Of a stretch of 64,000 bases of DNA, positions 34,260-46,629 are shown one piece after another. A program made the position numbers and the translations under genes. How positions within the stretch are numbered: position 1 is the first letter of the stretch; each line of letters begins with the position of its first letter. Origin of the DNA: Lytechinus pictus (lineage: Eukaryota > Echinodermata > Echinoidea > Temnopleuroida > Toxopneustidae); assembly GCF_037042905.1 (NCBI RefSeq), contig NC_087245.1, positions 30,010,001 to 30,074,000 on the forward strand, written 5' to 3'. The notes under the pieces were generated by a model. That model made no database searches. It had not been told where the DNA came from and saw only the letters and a program-made list of their open reading frames with translations.

Positions 34260-35385
34260 CAAGCAATTCACAGAGAGAGAAAAAAATGCAATTCACAGAA
34301 TGGGAGAGAGAGAGAGAAAACGAGTGATGTATGATAAAGCCCATTATTATGTACGAACTCGTCAGCCAAATAGCTGTTCTAGGATCCGTATACAGGCGAA
34401 TGAGAGTGGAGTTGGTGATTTTTGTTATCAATTGTGGAAACCATCCCCTTAATCAATTGCTAAGTTTTATGTTACGCCAGGATGTTACGAGACCCTGACA
34501 TTTCAAGGTCATCTTTTATCTCGGGGGGGGGGGGGGGGGGGTGGGGGTGGGAGCACACTCTCATTTTAAGGTGGAATCCATGCTCATACGTAAACTTCAA
34601 AATGGACTTAAACGAAGACATGCTTTGACCTCAGAATAACCTCAGATTTAACATAAATACAAATAAACATATGACCATGTGTTTTCAAGTGGGCCCGCAT
34701 ATAGATGGTATCGTTACACTTGTGCGACAAGCAGAAATGATTAATGGTATAAAACTTGAAATATATGTGCTACATGTGCATATTTGGTATCATCTCAAAG
34801 GGAATCTTTATACAAATTACTTAAAAAAAGATACCTGAGATTACTTAGTTTACCAGTAGTTGGCAATTATGTAATTGCAATCGGCCATTTTCTGCATGGT
34901 AGTAGACGAGGGGAGCATACATTTTGATTTCATTAAGACACTAAATATTCAACATCACAGTACCTAATATTGTAATAGTATTTTGGGGTTCATCGAATTA
35001 TTCTTAAATTAAATGTGAGTCAGATTTGAACTTTGGAGTTTGAAGAATACCTAATTAAGCTAATGTATAATTAATTTATGTAAATGTGAAATTAATACGG
35101 TTTGAAATGTATTGTGGCTTTCAGACAAGAACACAAAAGAGAAAGAAAAATATAGCTGTGGCTTGACTTACACATTCAATTAAATTTAGAAGCTGCAAAC
35201 ATTTTCAAAGGAGAAGCACATACTATTGAGACTAATTACAGACCTTAGAGAGAAATCAATCTGTTAAGTAAGACCTCATGGTTTCAAGTTTGACAGTGTA
35301 GACTCTGACATTAATGACTTTGATGTTTCCGAATCTTCAGATTATTCTGGTAAAATAACTGATAGCCAGTAAACCATACAATTTT
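34260..35385. other. Intron, no recognisable gene; long G-run at 34521
   Basis: AT-rich intron with an uninterrupted G-run of about 18 near 34522-34541, and GAGAGAGA just upstream of the exon 5 acceptor. Confidence 0.6.
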
Positions 35386-35389
35386 TGCT

Positions 35390-35930
35390 TACATTCGTAA
35401 TTCCGAAGCTTCGTTATTCCAAAGGTTCATTATTTCGAAGGTTTGTATTTCCGAAGGTTCGTGATTCCGAAGGTTCGTTAGTCCGAAAACGAAATGAGGT
35501 TCGTAATTCCAAAGGTTTGTTAGTCTGAAAACGAAATAAGGTTCGTAATTCCGAAAGTTCGTTGGTCTGAAAAAAAAGTGATTAACGAACCTTATTTCGT
35601 TTTCGGACTAACGAACCTTCGGAACAACAAACCTTATTTCGTTTTCGGATTAACGAACCTTCGGAACAACGAACCTTATTTTAGATTAACGAACCTTCAG
35701 AGCAACGAACCTTTGGAACATCGAACCTTATTTTGTTTTCGGATTATCGAACCTTCGGAATGACGAACCTTTGGAATAACGCCACAAATGTTCGGATTAA
35801 CGAACCCTTTTACGTTTTCGGATTAACGAACATCGAGGTATAGGCAATTTACGTGTTTCGGAATTAAGAACCTTCGGAATAAAGAACTCTCGGAATTACG
35901 ACCCTTTGGAATTACGAAGTGGAACCAGAC
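35390..35930. repeat. Inverted array of TTCGTAATTCCGAAGG-type units
   Basis: The first half (to about 35578) repeats GGTTCGTTATTCCGAA and AAAACGAAAT in one orientation. The second half repeats the complement (TTCGGAACAACGAACC, ATTTCGTTTTCGGATTAACG). The unit is 16-18 bp, often doubled, and the whole can fold into a long hairpin. Confidence 0.85.
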
Positions 35931-35962
35931 TTTTGATTGCTGAAGACCTATTTGTAGCAGTA

Positions 35963-36127
35963 ATACCTTTGTCACATTTGCTCTACGGCGTCCGTATGGC
36001 GAGTCGAAAACAGCCGTTTTATTAATTTTGATTCAAACCGCCTATATGTAGTTGGACAAAAAAAATGTTAAAACGGCTGTTTTCGACTCGCCGTATGGCC
36101 GCCGTAGAACAAATGTGACCATGGTAT
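35963..36127. mobile_element. 165-bp hairpin MITE
   Basis: ATACC..GTCACATTTGCTCTACGGCG at the left is matched by its inverted copy at the right (CGCCGTAGAACAAATGTGAC..GGTAT). The arms continue through CGAGTCGAAAACAGCCGTTTT, so almost the whole element is a stem with a loop of roughly 45 bp. Confidence 0.8.
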
Positions 36128-36161
36128 AAAGCTCTCATCTTATGGCATTTACTCTTTTTTT

Positions 36162-36540
36162 GTCTCGCCCACCAGAGGTGAAGGCGAGACATAGGGATCC
36201 AAATTTTGTCTGTGCGTCCGTCCGTCACAAATCTTATGACACATAACTCCGCAACCGTAAGTCACATTTCAACCAAACTTGGATGTAGATGGACGTGGGG
36301 GACCTGCATGTTATACTGCAGTCGGAGGTCACATGGTAAGGTCAAAGGTTATTTTCAGGTCGACGTTAAAGTTTACGTGCAAGACTCTCTTATGACACCT
36401 AACTCTGCAACTGTAAGTCACTTTTCAACCAAACTTGGATGGTAGATGTACTTGCATTTTATGCTGCAGTCGGAGGTCACATAAAAGGTCAAAGGTCATT
36501 TTCAGGTCAACGTTGAAGTTTACATGCAAGACTCTCTTAC
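36162..36540 (+). repeat. GTCTCGCCCACC-type tandem repeat, two units and a part
   Basis: Starts TGTCTCGCCCACCAGAGGTG with the complementary AAGGCGAGACA, then GTCCGTCCGTC, then roughly 150-bp units with CTTATGACACATAACTC, CAACCAAACTTGGATG and GTCGGAGGTCACAT. AGGTCAAAGGTTA and AGGTCAAAGGTCA occur at about 36339 and 36486. Same family as the array split by foldback element 1. Confidence 0.8.
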
Positions 36541-36639
36541 GATGACCCAGTACTAAGAGATTTGACTAGCGTGTCCTGCAGAATGTCGAGCAAGAGGGTA
36601 TCTTTTACACATACTAGCACTAACACTAACTGTTTATAA

Positions 36640-36846
36640 TTTATATTTCTTATGTTTACTGTTTTGCTTCCTTTTGCGTTTATAATGAAAAAAACCCATC
36701 AAAATACCTCAGTTATCATTCCCAGACAATTTGGGTGTCATGTGAGTCAATAAATTGGATATGCACTCATAGGTATTTGTGCCTCAATTTGCTCTCCATA
36801 GTTAAACCACAAATTTAAACCTGAGTTCAGAACATGGGCCCTAAGT
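36640..36846. mobile_element. Partial, diverged copy of the MITE at 137-447
   Basis: TTAAACCACAAATTTAAACCTGAG followed by TCAGAACATGGGCC corresponds to the right end of the 137-447 element, and the upstream TATTTCTTATGTTTACTG matches its middle. The left end is missing. Confidence 0.6.
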
Positions 36847-36849
36847 TTA

Positions 36850-37845
36850 AAATAAAGCTACAGGTATGAGAAGTTTTCATTGTGCATTCATATTTTTCCT
36901 ATATTAAACTTCCTGACTCTCAGTTGTCAATCTTTGGTCCACCGGTATTTGAGCCAAGAGGTGATCATATCCCATGATATATTTTTTTAAATTCATAATA
37001 ACCACTACAAATATATCATGATGTACTTGTAAGTGTTTGCAATTACATTCATGCAACTTGAGGCAACACTATATAAAAGTTTGGGGGTAAATCAGGCATT
37101 GTCACATATTTATTCGAATATTGTGATGTGAAATTTCGTCTTAAAGATGATTGCACAAAATTATTGAAGTAAGAGTTATCCCTAACAAGTTCATTGGAAA
37201 GGTCTCACTTTAAGAAATTGAAATATGCATGTTATTTTCTTATTAGGTGTTACATTTTTCTGAATCTAAGATTTATTAGGAAGTATATTTTTCACAGCTT
37301 TTCACATATTTTGACCTTTAAGCTCTTATGTCATTACCCTTTGCTTTTTGGGGCCTTTTCTGACTTCCTTTTTTGCAATGTCTCAGTCAATTTCCTTTCA
37401 GAACATTTTATGGGTATACGATGTCAAACATATGAAAAATATTATATTGAATAAAGCAGTGCGATTTGGGGGAAATTTGTGTTGTAACAGAAATGGGCCC
37501 AACTCAAATTGCATGGCCAAATTTGGTAGCTAAATGTGTCCTTCGAAGACGGGAACGTAGCCCTGGAATATTTCTCCCAAGTGATTACATGGATACAGTT
37601 TACCTTGATGGATAAGTGGGAATCACAGTTTCTCCTCTTCAGAGAAGGACGTACTGATTACACACCCACACACTCTCACAAGTATATATAATATATGGGG
37701 TATATATAATATTTGTTACAGAGTAGGATTCTGGATATACATATCCATTCATTTGCACTCACAGATCAATGCTTTACGAAGCTGTCTCAAACTGAAAATG
37801 CATAGCTTTATTTTGCATCGTTTACATCTTTCCTCACAAATGCTC
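36850..37845. other. Intron, no recognisable gene
   Basis: AT-rich intron sequence. Small open frames at 37194-37533 overlap one another and show no motif. Confidence 0.6.
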
Positions 37846-37850
37846 CTTAC

Positions 37851-37955
37851 CTTGGACGCAGTTTAAACCCCCATAGCCTGGTTCACATTGACAAGAATAC
37901 TCATTAGTGATGTCAGAACATACACCATACGAACACGTACCGTGATGACAGTTCC
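37851..37955 (-). CDS. Receptor gene exon 4: EGF-like domain
   Basis: A 105-bp phase 1-1 exon (acceptor CATTTAG, donor CAAG/GTAAGG) encodes one EGF-like module: NCHHGTC, YGVC, EYSCQC, EPGYGGLNC. All six cysteines and the aromatic-glycine pair before the last cysteine are present. It separates the two CUB-like units in the predicted protein. Confidence 0.88.
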
Positions 37956-37959
37956 CTAA

Positions 37960-38660
37960 ATGAAAAATTGTAGTTACGAGGTTACATCAATCCGACAACA
38001 ACAAGTACGATTCGAATGCCGGCATGTTAAGTAAGGCAAACAGTATATATATATATTATAACATAATATACATTAGATTCAGTGGACTGAATCCATTGTT
38101 CTCCGGTTCCAGCAAGCCAGCCAACAGCGGACCAAAAATGCGAATGTGTATATAGTGTAGGCCCATTGCCATGTTTCTATGGTATGCGTATATGCATTTT
38201 ATTGCAGTTCATAGTTCATTTACATCTTCCTTTCACAAAAACATTCATTCATAGTAGTTAAAAGAATAATAAAATGAATAGCAAGATAAAAAATAGATTG
38301 TTAGCGCAAAACACACATCAAGGTTGTTACATAAATCATATTTACATTAGAGAGATTCCGGAGACAAAAGTTACACAAAATTTCACATTTTGAAAGAAAG
38401 AGGAGACCTTTAAAAAGCTAGGCTTGTCAAGACAAGGTCCCCAATTAGGATACAATAAGTGTATAGATATTTTACATACATTGAATAAGACTATACATCT
38501 AAATCTACATATGGAAAGGAAATACAGAGAGAAATTTGTAAAAGAATTAAGGAAAGAGTGAGTATATATATGAATTTAAATACAGAATGAAAAAGACATT
38601 AATGAAAAGGAAAGATAAGAGAGGGATTATGAAATGAGAAAGTGTTTATATACAAGGGAG
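37960..38660. other. Intron, no recognisable gene
   Basis: AT-rich non-coding intron sequence with a short TATATATA tract near 38045. Nothing else could be supported. Confidence 0.6.
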
Positions 38661-38678
38661 AAAGTCTATAGGCAGTGC

Positions 38679-39574
38679 TGCACCATCCCGAGTTTGCTCA
38701 ATCTCGAGATTTTAGCCCGATCGGCCCACTTCGCGATTAATCTCGAGATTCAAGAAACCCCGTCTCCACCATCGCAAGAAGAGCGATTCCTGCTCGAGCG
38801 AGGCAACAAGCCCGATATTCCGAGCATGCGCACTTTCGGATCTTGGAGTTTCAACGGCCCGTGCTTTTGAATAACTTCCCGCGATATGCAAGCAATGTAC
38901 TCCTTTCACTAGCACTTTTGCCGAATTCGACCGGTGTTATGCAACAATCCTCTCAGCTCATCGAGTGAAGAAGTGATGTATTCTTCGTTAAATATGATGG
39001 CGGAGTATAGGAGGCAACGACAGAGAGAGAGAGAGGGAGAAAAGGAGGAAAGAAATGCTATTTGCTCACATTTGCGAAGGAATAAGACGACACTGCTGTC
39101 AGTGTTGTTATTGACTATGACCATCGTCGATAATGAGCGCCTCCACCTTCGGTCTGGTCTCTCCCAAAATCCATGTACTGGTCGGACACCATCGTTGCTG
39201 ATTAGGCAATTGATGAACGCTATTCGCGATAATATATATTCGCATGTATAAAGTTGACTTTCGCACATGTTTATGTTTTGACCAATAAAGGCGGAAGTGG
39301 AACGCGAATTGCATTATGGACTGACTTCATGAATAAATTACCCGGAGTCCAATCTCGAGTGCGTCTGCACCTACGAATTAGCGGGATAATTCGTAAAATA
39401 GCGCGTTATTTTGCAAATAAACCCGAGTTGACTAGGGATTGCAATTTCGAGATTAATCCTACGAACTAGCGCGATAATTGCGTCTCCACTGCAAACTATC
39501 TCGAGATTTTACAGATCGGGATAATTTGCCGGATCAGAAATAGCGCGCTAATTTGAAAACTCGGGATGGTGCAG
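38679..39574. mobile_element. MITE-like element, about 0.9 kb, ends CTGCACCATCCCGAG
   Basis: CTGCACCATCCCGAG (38679-38693) and its exact inverted copy (39560-39574) form the ends. Sub-terminal blocks with CTCGAGAT and GTCTCCAC recur in both halves. A 105-codon frame at 38934-39251 is rich in Arg/Glu (RRQRQREREGEKEE) and has no recognised domain. The ends are reminiscent of PIF/Harbinger-type elements, but this is only a suggestion. Confidence 0.65.
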
Positions 39575-39734
39575 ACGGCCCTATTGAGACAGCAAAGAGA
39601 GAGAGAGTTTTATAGGGGGAGTGTATAAAGGAGTTTTTAAGATAAACACCGAAAGATGAGAGGAAAAAGAGGTGAAAAAAAAAATACACACGCAAAGGAT
39701 TATAATAAATAATCTATTTTACTAAATATTTTAA

Positions 39735-40480
39735 AGAGTTACAGCATAATCTTTCAGCAAATGTAATTTCAGCTTACGTTTAAAGACTGACACACTGACA
39801 GAATGAGTTACTTCGATGGGAAGTGTGTTCCAAAACTTGGGACCAGTAACGGATTATGTATTCAGAGCAAACGTAGTTCTTACCCGTGGTATACGAAGAG
39901 CAGCTGCTTGTCTTGTGTTATGATTATGAATTTGACAGTTTTTAATGAATAGTTGGGCCAATGCATTTGGGAGAGTACCATTTTCCAAATCATTCATTAT
40001 TGAACCTTACTGCAAAAGATAGATATCCTCTATCTTCAATAACTTATTACTGTGAAACAAAACCTTAGTATGAGTACTATAACTAGCATGAAAAACAATT
40101 CGAATTGCCACTTTCTGTGCGATAAGTTTATTTTTTAATTGTGTTCTTTGTGACCAACCCAATGCCAACACTCCGTAATTAAGATAAGGTAAAGCTAGAG
40201 TAGAATATAGAATAAGCAAAGTTTCTTTTGATACAAAAGAATGCAATTTATAGATTACTCCAGTATTTTTTTTTATATGACTTCACATACACGGTTGCAA
40301 TGGGACACCCAGGTCAACTTCTCATCAATTTGTAATCCAAGGAACTTAGTGGATCTTACTCTCATAATGTCAACATTGTCAAATAATAAGCCTTGTGGTA
40401 AAACTGACAGAGAATTACTAAAGATTCAAAGACAACTTGTTTGCATAGATCCACTGAAATACATTTTCTAGTTCGGTGTT
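39735..40480 (-). pseudogene. Decayed CR1-like LINE, C-terminal reverse-transcriptase part
   Basis: Minus strand. Reading from 40450 downward: TKFLGLQIDEKLTWVSHC, then after two stops SFVSKETLLILYSTLALPYL, NYGVLALGW, LIAQKVAIRIVFHASYSTHT, a stop at 40007, and in the same frame NDLENGTLPNALAQLF and GPKFWNTLPIEV. The order matches CR1-type LINE C-termini. Several in-frame stops make it inactive. Confidence 0.8.
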
Positions 40481-40670
40481 AACCGTTGCTGCCAAGGTAT
40501 TGGGAACTTTATGAGAAAAAAATTAAACTCGAATCATCAGCAAAAAAACTAAAGAAATGAATGACAAAACATCATTTCTCCGAGCACAGTTGGCAAGGTT
40601 ACATTGGGTAGCAGAAAAGAAGGCATATTGTACTTGTTGGTGAGCGTTTATGACTTAATCTTTATTTTAA

Positions 40671-41262
40671 AGGGGAATCCAACCCAAAGAAAAACTTGTT
40701 TTTATAAGGAGAAGAAAAATCAGACAAGTTGATAGGTGAAAGTTTGAACAATATTGGACAAATAACAAGAAAGTAATTTTTATAAGTTGTAAATATTGGT
40801 AATCACTATACCCATGGAGACTTCAAATTGGCCGTTTATGTGATGTCATAGTGATGTAAGGCAAGGACTACTCTTCCATGTACTCCAATACATATTATGG
40901 CTAAAATGTCATTTTCCCCAAAAGTTTTATTTCAAATTATATTTTTCTTTCATGAGGACATTAAACAATATATTACCTGGGTTATATTTAGATTTCTACC
41001 CCAGGGGAATGAAGGAGAAAACAACAAATCCCTGATAATAAAGTACATGGCCTATGGGAAAGTTGTCCTTGTCCCTTGTCATAATTTACTTACCCAGTTG
41101 CCAATTTTAAATCTACATAGTACCGGTATTAGTGATCTTAATTTTAAAGCAGCTATAACTTTCTTATTGCTTGTCCGATTTCTTTCAAACTTTCACCATT
41201 CTGTTTAATTAATTTTTTCTCCTTCCCAACACAACATTCTTTGGCCAAGGCTGGATTCCCCT
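40671..41262. mobile_element. MITE with TTAA target duplication
   Basis: Ends AGGGGAATCCAACCC and, inverted, GGCTGGATTCCCCT. TTAA flanks both sides (40667-40670 and 41263-41266). The sub-terminal phrase TAACTTTCTTATT..TCCGATTT is shared with the MITE at 49027-49630. TTAA duplication is the signature of piggyBac-type transposition. The 103-codon frame inside is not convincing as a gene. Confidence 0.78.
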
Positions 41263-41482
41263 TTAAGCACTGTGTGGAAAGAAGGAAATTTGAAGGAGAG
41301 AAAAAAAGAAGTCAGATATGTAGAATGAAGACGATACTCAGAAGAATGGGAGCAATAGAGGGCGACGATCGGGAGAAATTTGTGAATGCGTGTGGCTCAA
41401 AGTGAGTGTGTTTTGATAGTATAGCCAATACATTAAACATTGACACATGACTTTTTGAGGCACTTTGGTAGGGACAGAGAGT

Positions 41483-41795
41483 TCTCGCAATCACTACGTT
41501 GCCGCGCTCTACACTGCGCACCAATTCATTTGAAAATGCAAGTGAATCATAATGCACAATGGACAGCTGAGAGGATTTTGTCGAAAGTTGGTGGATCCGG
41601 ACAGCAGCGTTGTCCCATGACTCTGGACAACGCCACATTGTAATTGTTCGTTCAGTCCAAATCTTAAGATGATCTGCTGTCCCGGTCCACCAACTTCCGA
41701 CAAAAGCCTCTCAGCGCTCTCCATTGTGATTCGACTTGCATTTTCAAAAGAATTGGTGCGCAGTGTAGAGAGCGGCCGCATCGTGATTGCGAAAA
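41483..41795. mobile_element. 313-bp hairpin MITE next to the exon 3 splice donor
   Basis: The left arm (CGCAATCACTACG, GCGCTCTACACTGCGCACC, ATGCAAGTGAATCATAATG, TTGTCGAAAGTTGGTGG) is repeated inverted on the right (CCACCAACTTCCGACAA.. GATTGCGAAAA), giving arms of roughly 140 bp. Its right end lies about 27 bp inside the intron from the donor of exon 3. Confidence 0.8.
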
Positions 41796-41822
41796 GTATG
41801 TATCGAATACCATTCTACTTAC

Positions 41823-41996
41823 CATTCACACATGACTCGTATACCTTTATAACAACCGATTCCATGTCTCTTTTGATATCCGATTGCAGCCACAGTGATG
41901 ATTTTGGAAAATGGATATACTGGCCTATAATTGCTCTCACGAGTTGCTCCGATTCAGCTATGTATGATCGATAAATCATTGGAGCTTCCAGGTTGT
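41823..41996 (-). CDS. Receptor gene exon 3: second half of a split CUB-like domain
   Basis: A 174-bp phase 1-1 exon (acceptor CCGCTCCAG, donor AATG/GTAAGTAG) encodes 58 residues including AESEQLVRAIIGQYIHFPKS and SSLWLQSDIKRDMESVVIKV. The S-L-W-L-Q..D strand corresponds to S-N-L-W-F-Q of exon 5 and to the penultimate strand of CUB domains. Exon 2 supplies the first half, and exons 2 plus 3 (116 residues) match the length of exon 5 (112). Confidence 0.72.
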
Positions 41997-42296
41997 CTGG
42001 AGCGGAAGGAGGTGAGACGAAAGAGAAGTAAATACGAAGTATGCCTCTGTAGCTGAGTATGTAGATAAAAGGGGGAAGAATAACCCTTGCACATAAAAAA
42101 TGAAAAAAAATACTCTCCATGGAAAAACTATTTAAAAAAACTATTAAATATTTAAAGAGTAGGCTACCTTCTGCCGCATAATCTTTCTATTTGCACGTAA
42201 TTGTGAAATAACGCTTGGATAATCAAAAGGTATTTTGCGGAGATATGAACTCTGATTATTGCCAAAGTATAGGTATGATTGCAATAATTCAATCCT

Positions 42297-42571
42297 GGGC
42301 CCCGTCTTACAAATAGTTGCGATTGATCTGATCGACCTCAACTATGGAAAGCCAGCAACGCCCACGTCTAAAATGTATGTTTGCTCAAAACGTTTACTAG
42401 ATATGATTGATGTGTGTTCATACATTCATCGTTCTCTTGAACATTTGGTGCCTTTGCATTTGTTTACAAAAGACATTTTGCAAATTTCCTGTAGAAAAAA
42501 TTATGACAGTGGTGATTCCCATAGAATAACGAATGATTGGTTCAATCATAACTCTTTGTAAGACGGGGCCC
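42297..42571. mobile_element. 275-bp MITE, ends GGGCCCCGTCTTACAAA
   Basis: GGGCCCCGTCTTACAAA at 42297 and its exact inverted copy ending at 42571; similarity continues a further 15 bp. The interior is non-coding. A target duplication could not be decided. Confidence 0.8.
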
Positions 42572-45527
42572 TGAAATCCACGAGGTTATTTTGCCTGCAG
42601 GAATTGCAGTAAAATTAACTGCAAAAATGCCTTAGAAATTAAAACAAAAAATTCATTTCAACTGAAAAAGTTTTACGATAAATCATGTATAATTATGATG
42701 TCATGGGATCACGTAGTGCTTCACCAAGGTTCATCGTCTGACGAGTATTCACATCTGACAGTTTCTCTTGGTTGTGATTGGCAAAGAAGCACACGTAATC
42801 GACTGTTTTCATGTTTCGTATCGGATAATGACAAATTTCATGTATTGGTTCCTAGAATTCATTCATTGTATCTAAACCTAAAGGGGGTTTCACACTAGGA
42901 TACGTAGAGACTACGCAACACTACATCATGCACCATTCGTTTTGCCTACGCAAGTCTACGCAAAATGGGTGCGCGGGAGGAACGCCAAAAAATAAAGATG
43001 TTTAATTTTTTGCACACTGTTGGCGTAGAGCCAGGTCAACGTAAGCCTACGCACCACTAATAGTCCAGTCAATATAGGGTTTGACCCACCACTAATTGCA
43101 ACACTGGATATTCCACTGCAAAGGAAGGTCTCCTAAACAACATACTAACAGTCCCCAAAAATCCAAGCAGTGAAAATTCATGAAATTTGCATATTATGCA
43201 AATTAGCCATAAAAAGTTAGAAAAATATGGAAAATAGTCCAAAGATTAGAAATTAAGAGTCCAAAAAGATTTAATTTGAGCGAAAATTCATGATAAATAT
43301 CTGTATTCAATGCTTTTAATCAAAAGTGCCAATAAATCTACTTCATTTACATAATGTGCAAATAAGCATCCTTGTATGGAAAAATGTCAAGATTTTGTGA
43401 TTTTCTCACATTGACTGCTTGAAAACATTTAATTAATTTTGAAATTTACATGCTGCTATCACTAAGGACGTTGAAAACATTTATATTCAGCTTAGTGTCT
43501 AGTGTAATTTGCATATTATGCAAATAAGTATCTGGTATGTTATAAATATTCAAGAAAATACACTGGTGATACATCCGTCAAAAGTTGCAAGTAGATTATC
43601 TATTGAAATTGGAACATGGCAATGCCTACAACAGGAAGGTTTCCTAAACACCATATTAAAAGTCCTAAAATATACAACCATAGGACAATCACAAAATTTG
43701 CATTTTATGCAAATTAGCCATGATAAGTTGCAAATAAGGAAAATAATCCAAATGTTGGAAATCAAGTGCAGAAAACAATATAAATGGAACGGAAGCTAAT
43801 GATAAGTTTTACAAATTCATTTATTTTTTTGATTAAAAAAAAAATCATAATTAAATCTACCTCATTTACATATATAAGCATCCTTATATGGGGTAAAAAC
43901 CCAGAAAATTTGATTTTTCTCACACTAACAGTTATGAAAACATTTCAGTCTAGATCAATATGATGTGATCACTAAGAATGCCTAATACATTAATAATCAG
44001 CTTAATATTTTAAGTGTAATTTACATATTATGCAAATAAGCATCCGACATATTATAGATATTCAAGGAAACACATACGTGATACATTACTCTAAAATTCC
44101 GTGTAGATTACGTGTAACCATGATGACCTTCCGTACACTTCTTGCTTGGTTGATATTGACTTTTTAATGAGCAGTAACCCCACTCATAATGTGCAATGAT
44201 GAGTCAGTTCTACATGAATCCCACTGCTTGAATGCTTCATTATTTCGATCAAGGCCTTGCTCTCTTCTTGACTTTGTAGAGCTTTTTGCGTTTCTTGCTA
44301 GGGGCTAGTATAGTCCATGCTACTTGCTAGCAAGCTTCTGGATTGTCTAGTGATCAGAACAAGATGTCACACCCAGTGCAAATAACAGCCCGTTAGCTTC
44401 GAATATTTGATTCTTGTAGCATACCACTTGTCTTGGTGGTGAATATGAGTCGGTCTACTTGCTTGGACTTGGATCACGAGATCTCTGGGCATGATTAATG
44501 AGAGAACCAATGAGCATTTGCCCATACGAGCGACATGAAGTCATGATAAAGGCTTAAAGTCTATAAGACATCTTTCTCAAATACAGCAATCGTGATTAGA
44601 CGTTCTTGCTGAATCCAGCTTCTGCTTCAGGATGAAGCATCCATTTTCTGTTCTTTCCTCTTTGATAAATCTTCTAAGGTTGGCAACCATCTCCAAATGT
44701 TGTAGCTATAGTTTCTAAGCAAATCGTATGCAAATAATAATATCAATTTCCTGATATTTCTGGTAAACAGAAATTCCTCAGTGACACAATGAACAAACAA
44801 GTAAACTTTAATAGATGGCGGACTAAGCCATATTTTAGCCATTCAACAAGAGTACACAAGATAATGGAATACCCTTAACATTACCATCAAATACCATTCA
44901 ACATTGATCAGACAGTGTGTACCCATTCCAGGATTTATTTGCCACAATGTGTTACTCATGGGTATACTGTGAGTGTATACAGAGGAATAAAACTTTCACT
45001 AATTATGGTATATCATATCATACAACTCTCCGTACTGAAATCCGACAAGTCGAGCAGAGGAGATTGAATGCCAATTAAGAGGACTTTGACCAGAAACAAA
45101 CCGTTACCCATGTCTTCTTTCGACACATGTTGCCTCAATGAGACAATGGACATTTAAGTTGTATCGGAAGGAGAACAAAGTTTTATAGGATGGCTAGGAA
45201 GGTTTGCGCATGTTGGAGCTCCAAAAACATAAGTATAAGGTAAAGCTCAGAATATTGCTACAATGCATTAAAGAGGATCATAAGATGGGTTTGTAGACAA
45301 GCCTATAATACACAATTTGTTGACCAGATTGGTAATGACCCAGGCTGTAGCAATTAGCATGTTGGGAGCCCTTAATATCAGGCGCTATGACTACATTGGA
45401 ATAGTGGAAAGGGAAGACAAAATATTTTTAGTCTTAGTATTCACCACTGATCATGATGATGATGACGCTCTTCAAGTCCTGGAACCCTGTCCTGACCCAG
45501 ACATGGCCAGATAACATGGCCAGATAA

Positions 45528-46598
45528 GTGGTGAAGCTTAACAACCAAATAATTCCCAGAGTTGAAAATACTAGGTTTCTTGGCGTTATCATTGATAGTA
45601 ATTTAACATGGATACATCACATAAATGAAATTGAGAACAAAGTTGCAAAAAATATTGGAATAATATATCGCCTAAGTTTTTACTTGCCTAAAACTGTATT
45701 ACGTACATTGTATTGCTCTTTAATCCTGCCATATTTTTATTACTGTAATTTAGTCTGGGCTAACACATATCAAACCCATCTTAAAAAATTATGTTCCCTT
45801 CAAAATAAAATTGTACGTATTTTTTCTCCAGACGTCAATATACCACCAGCAAATACCACAAATTTGTTTCATTCCCTAAAATTGTTGAAATTAAAAGACA
45901 TCAACAAACTTCAACAATGTCATTTTCTCTACAGATGTTTAAATTCTCAAATTCCACAAAAATTTCGTGATTCATTTACACATGTTTCCAACATACATCA
46001 TTTTGATACCCGCTCAAATAATCAAATATTCATTCCCAAACATAGAAAAATAATCTTCCAACACAACATTCGTTATACTGGCCCCAAAATATGGAACGAA
46101 ATTCCGGATTACATAAAAAAATATTTGTCGACAACCAGCTTTAAGTATAAAATGGAAAAAATTGCTTCTGTCGTTTATATATAAATATTTCCCATCTTAC
46201 GTCTCCTTTTGACTTCAAACATGATAACATGAACCATGGACAAATTGTTGTTGCGGCATTTATACTTTGCCCCCACTGATATTTTGTTGAGCATTCTATT
46301 TTATTTAGTAATTCATGCCCGCCTCCCCGCTCACGTCTCCCTCTCTTGTTCCCTTTCCTTTTCTTTTCTCTGTCCTTTCCTTTGTATTGTTTATTGTATT
46401 GTATTTTTGTCTACAGGCGTATCCCGCCACAAGCCTAAGCTTTTAGGGTATACGCCTTCTTCCTTAAACACAATATGTACATATTTATATATATATATAT
46501 TTTCTTTTTATAAAAAATTGATTTATGTATGAATTTATGTTTGTGAAAAATGTAACGAAATGGAAGAAAATAAATGTTTTATTTGAATTGAATTGAAC
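45528..46598 (+). pseudogene. 5'-truncated CR1-like LINE nested in foldback element 3
   Basis: An intact 218-codon frame to 46184 encodes the C-terminal part of a LINE reverse transcriptase: VENTRFLGVIIDSNLTWIHH, LPKTVLRTLYCSLILPYFYY, LKKLCSLQNKIVRI and GPKIWNEIPDYIK. The non-coding tail ends with ATTGAATTGAATTG (about 46580-46598), a short-unit tail typical of CR1-type elements. The catalytic domain is missing, so the copy is dead on arrival, although the remaining frame is unbroken, which suggests recent insertion. Confidence 0.85.
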
Positions 46599-46629
46599 AT
46601 ATTTTTTAGTCAAGTGGGTGTAACCAAAC

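Noticed and set aside
33923-34327. Plus-strand 134-codon frame
   Set aside because: It is the antisense shadow of receptor exon 5.
38934-39251. 105-codon Arg/Glu-rich frame as a transposon protein
   Set aside because: Purine-repeat-driven composition, no domain, and it lies within a MITE-sized element.
40897-41208. 103-codon frame as a gene
   Set aside because: It lies wholly inside a TTAA-flanked MITE and has no recognised motif.
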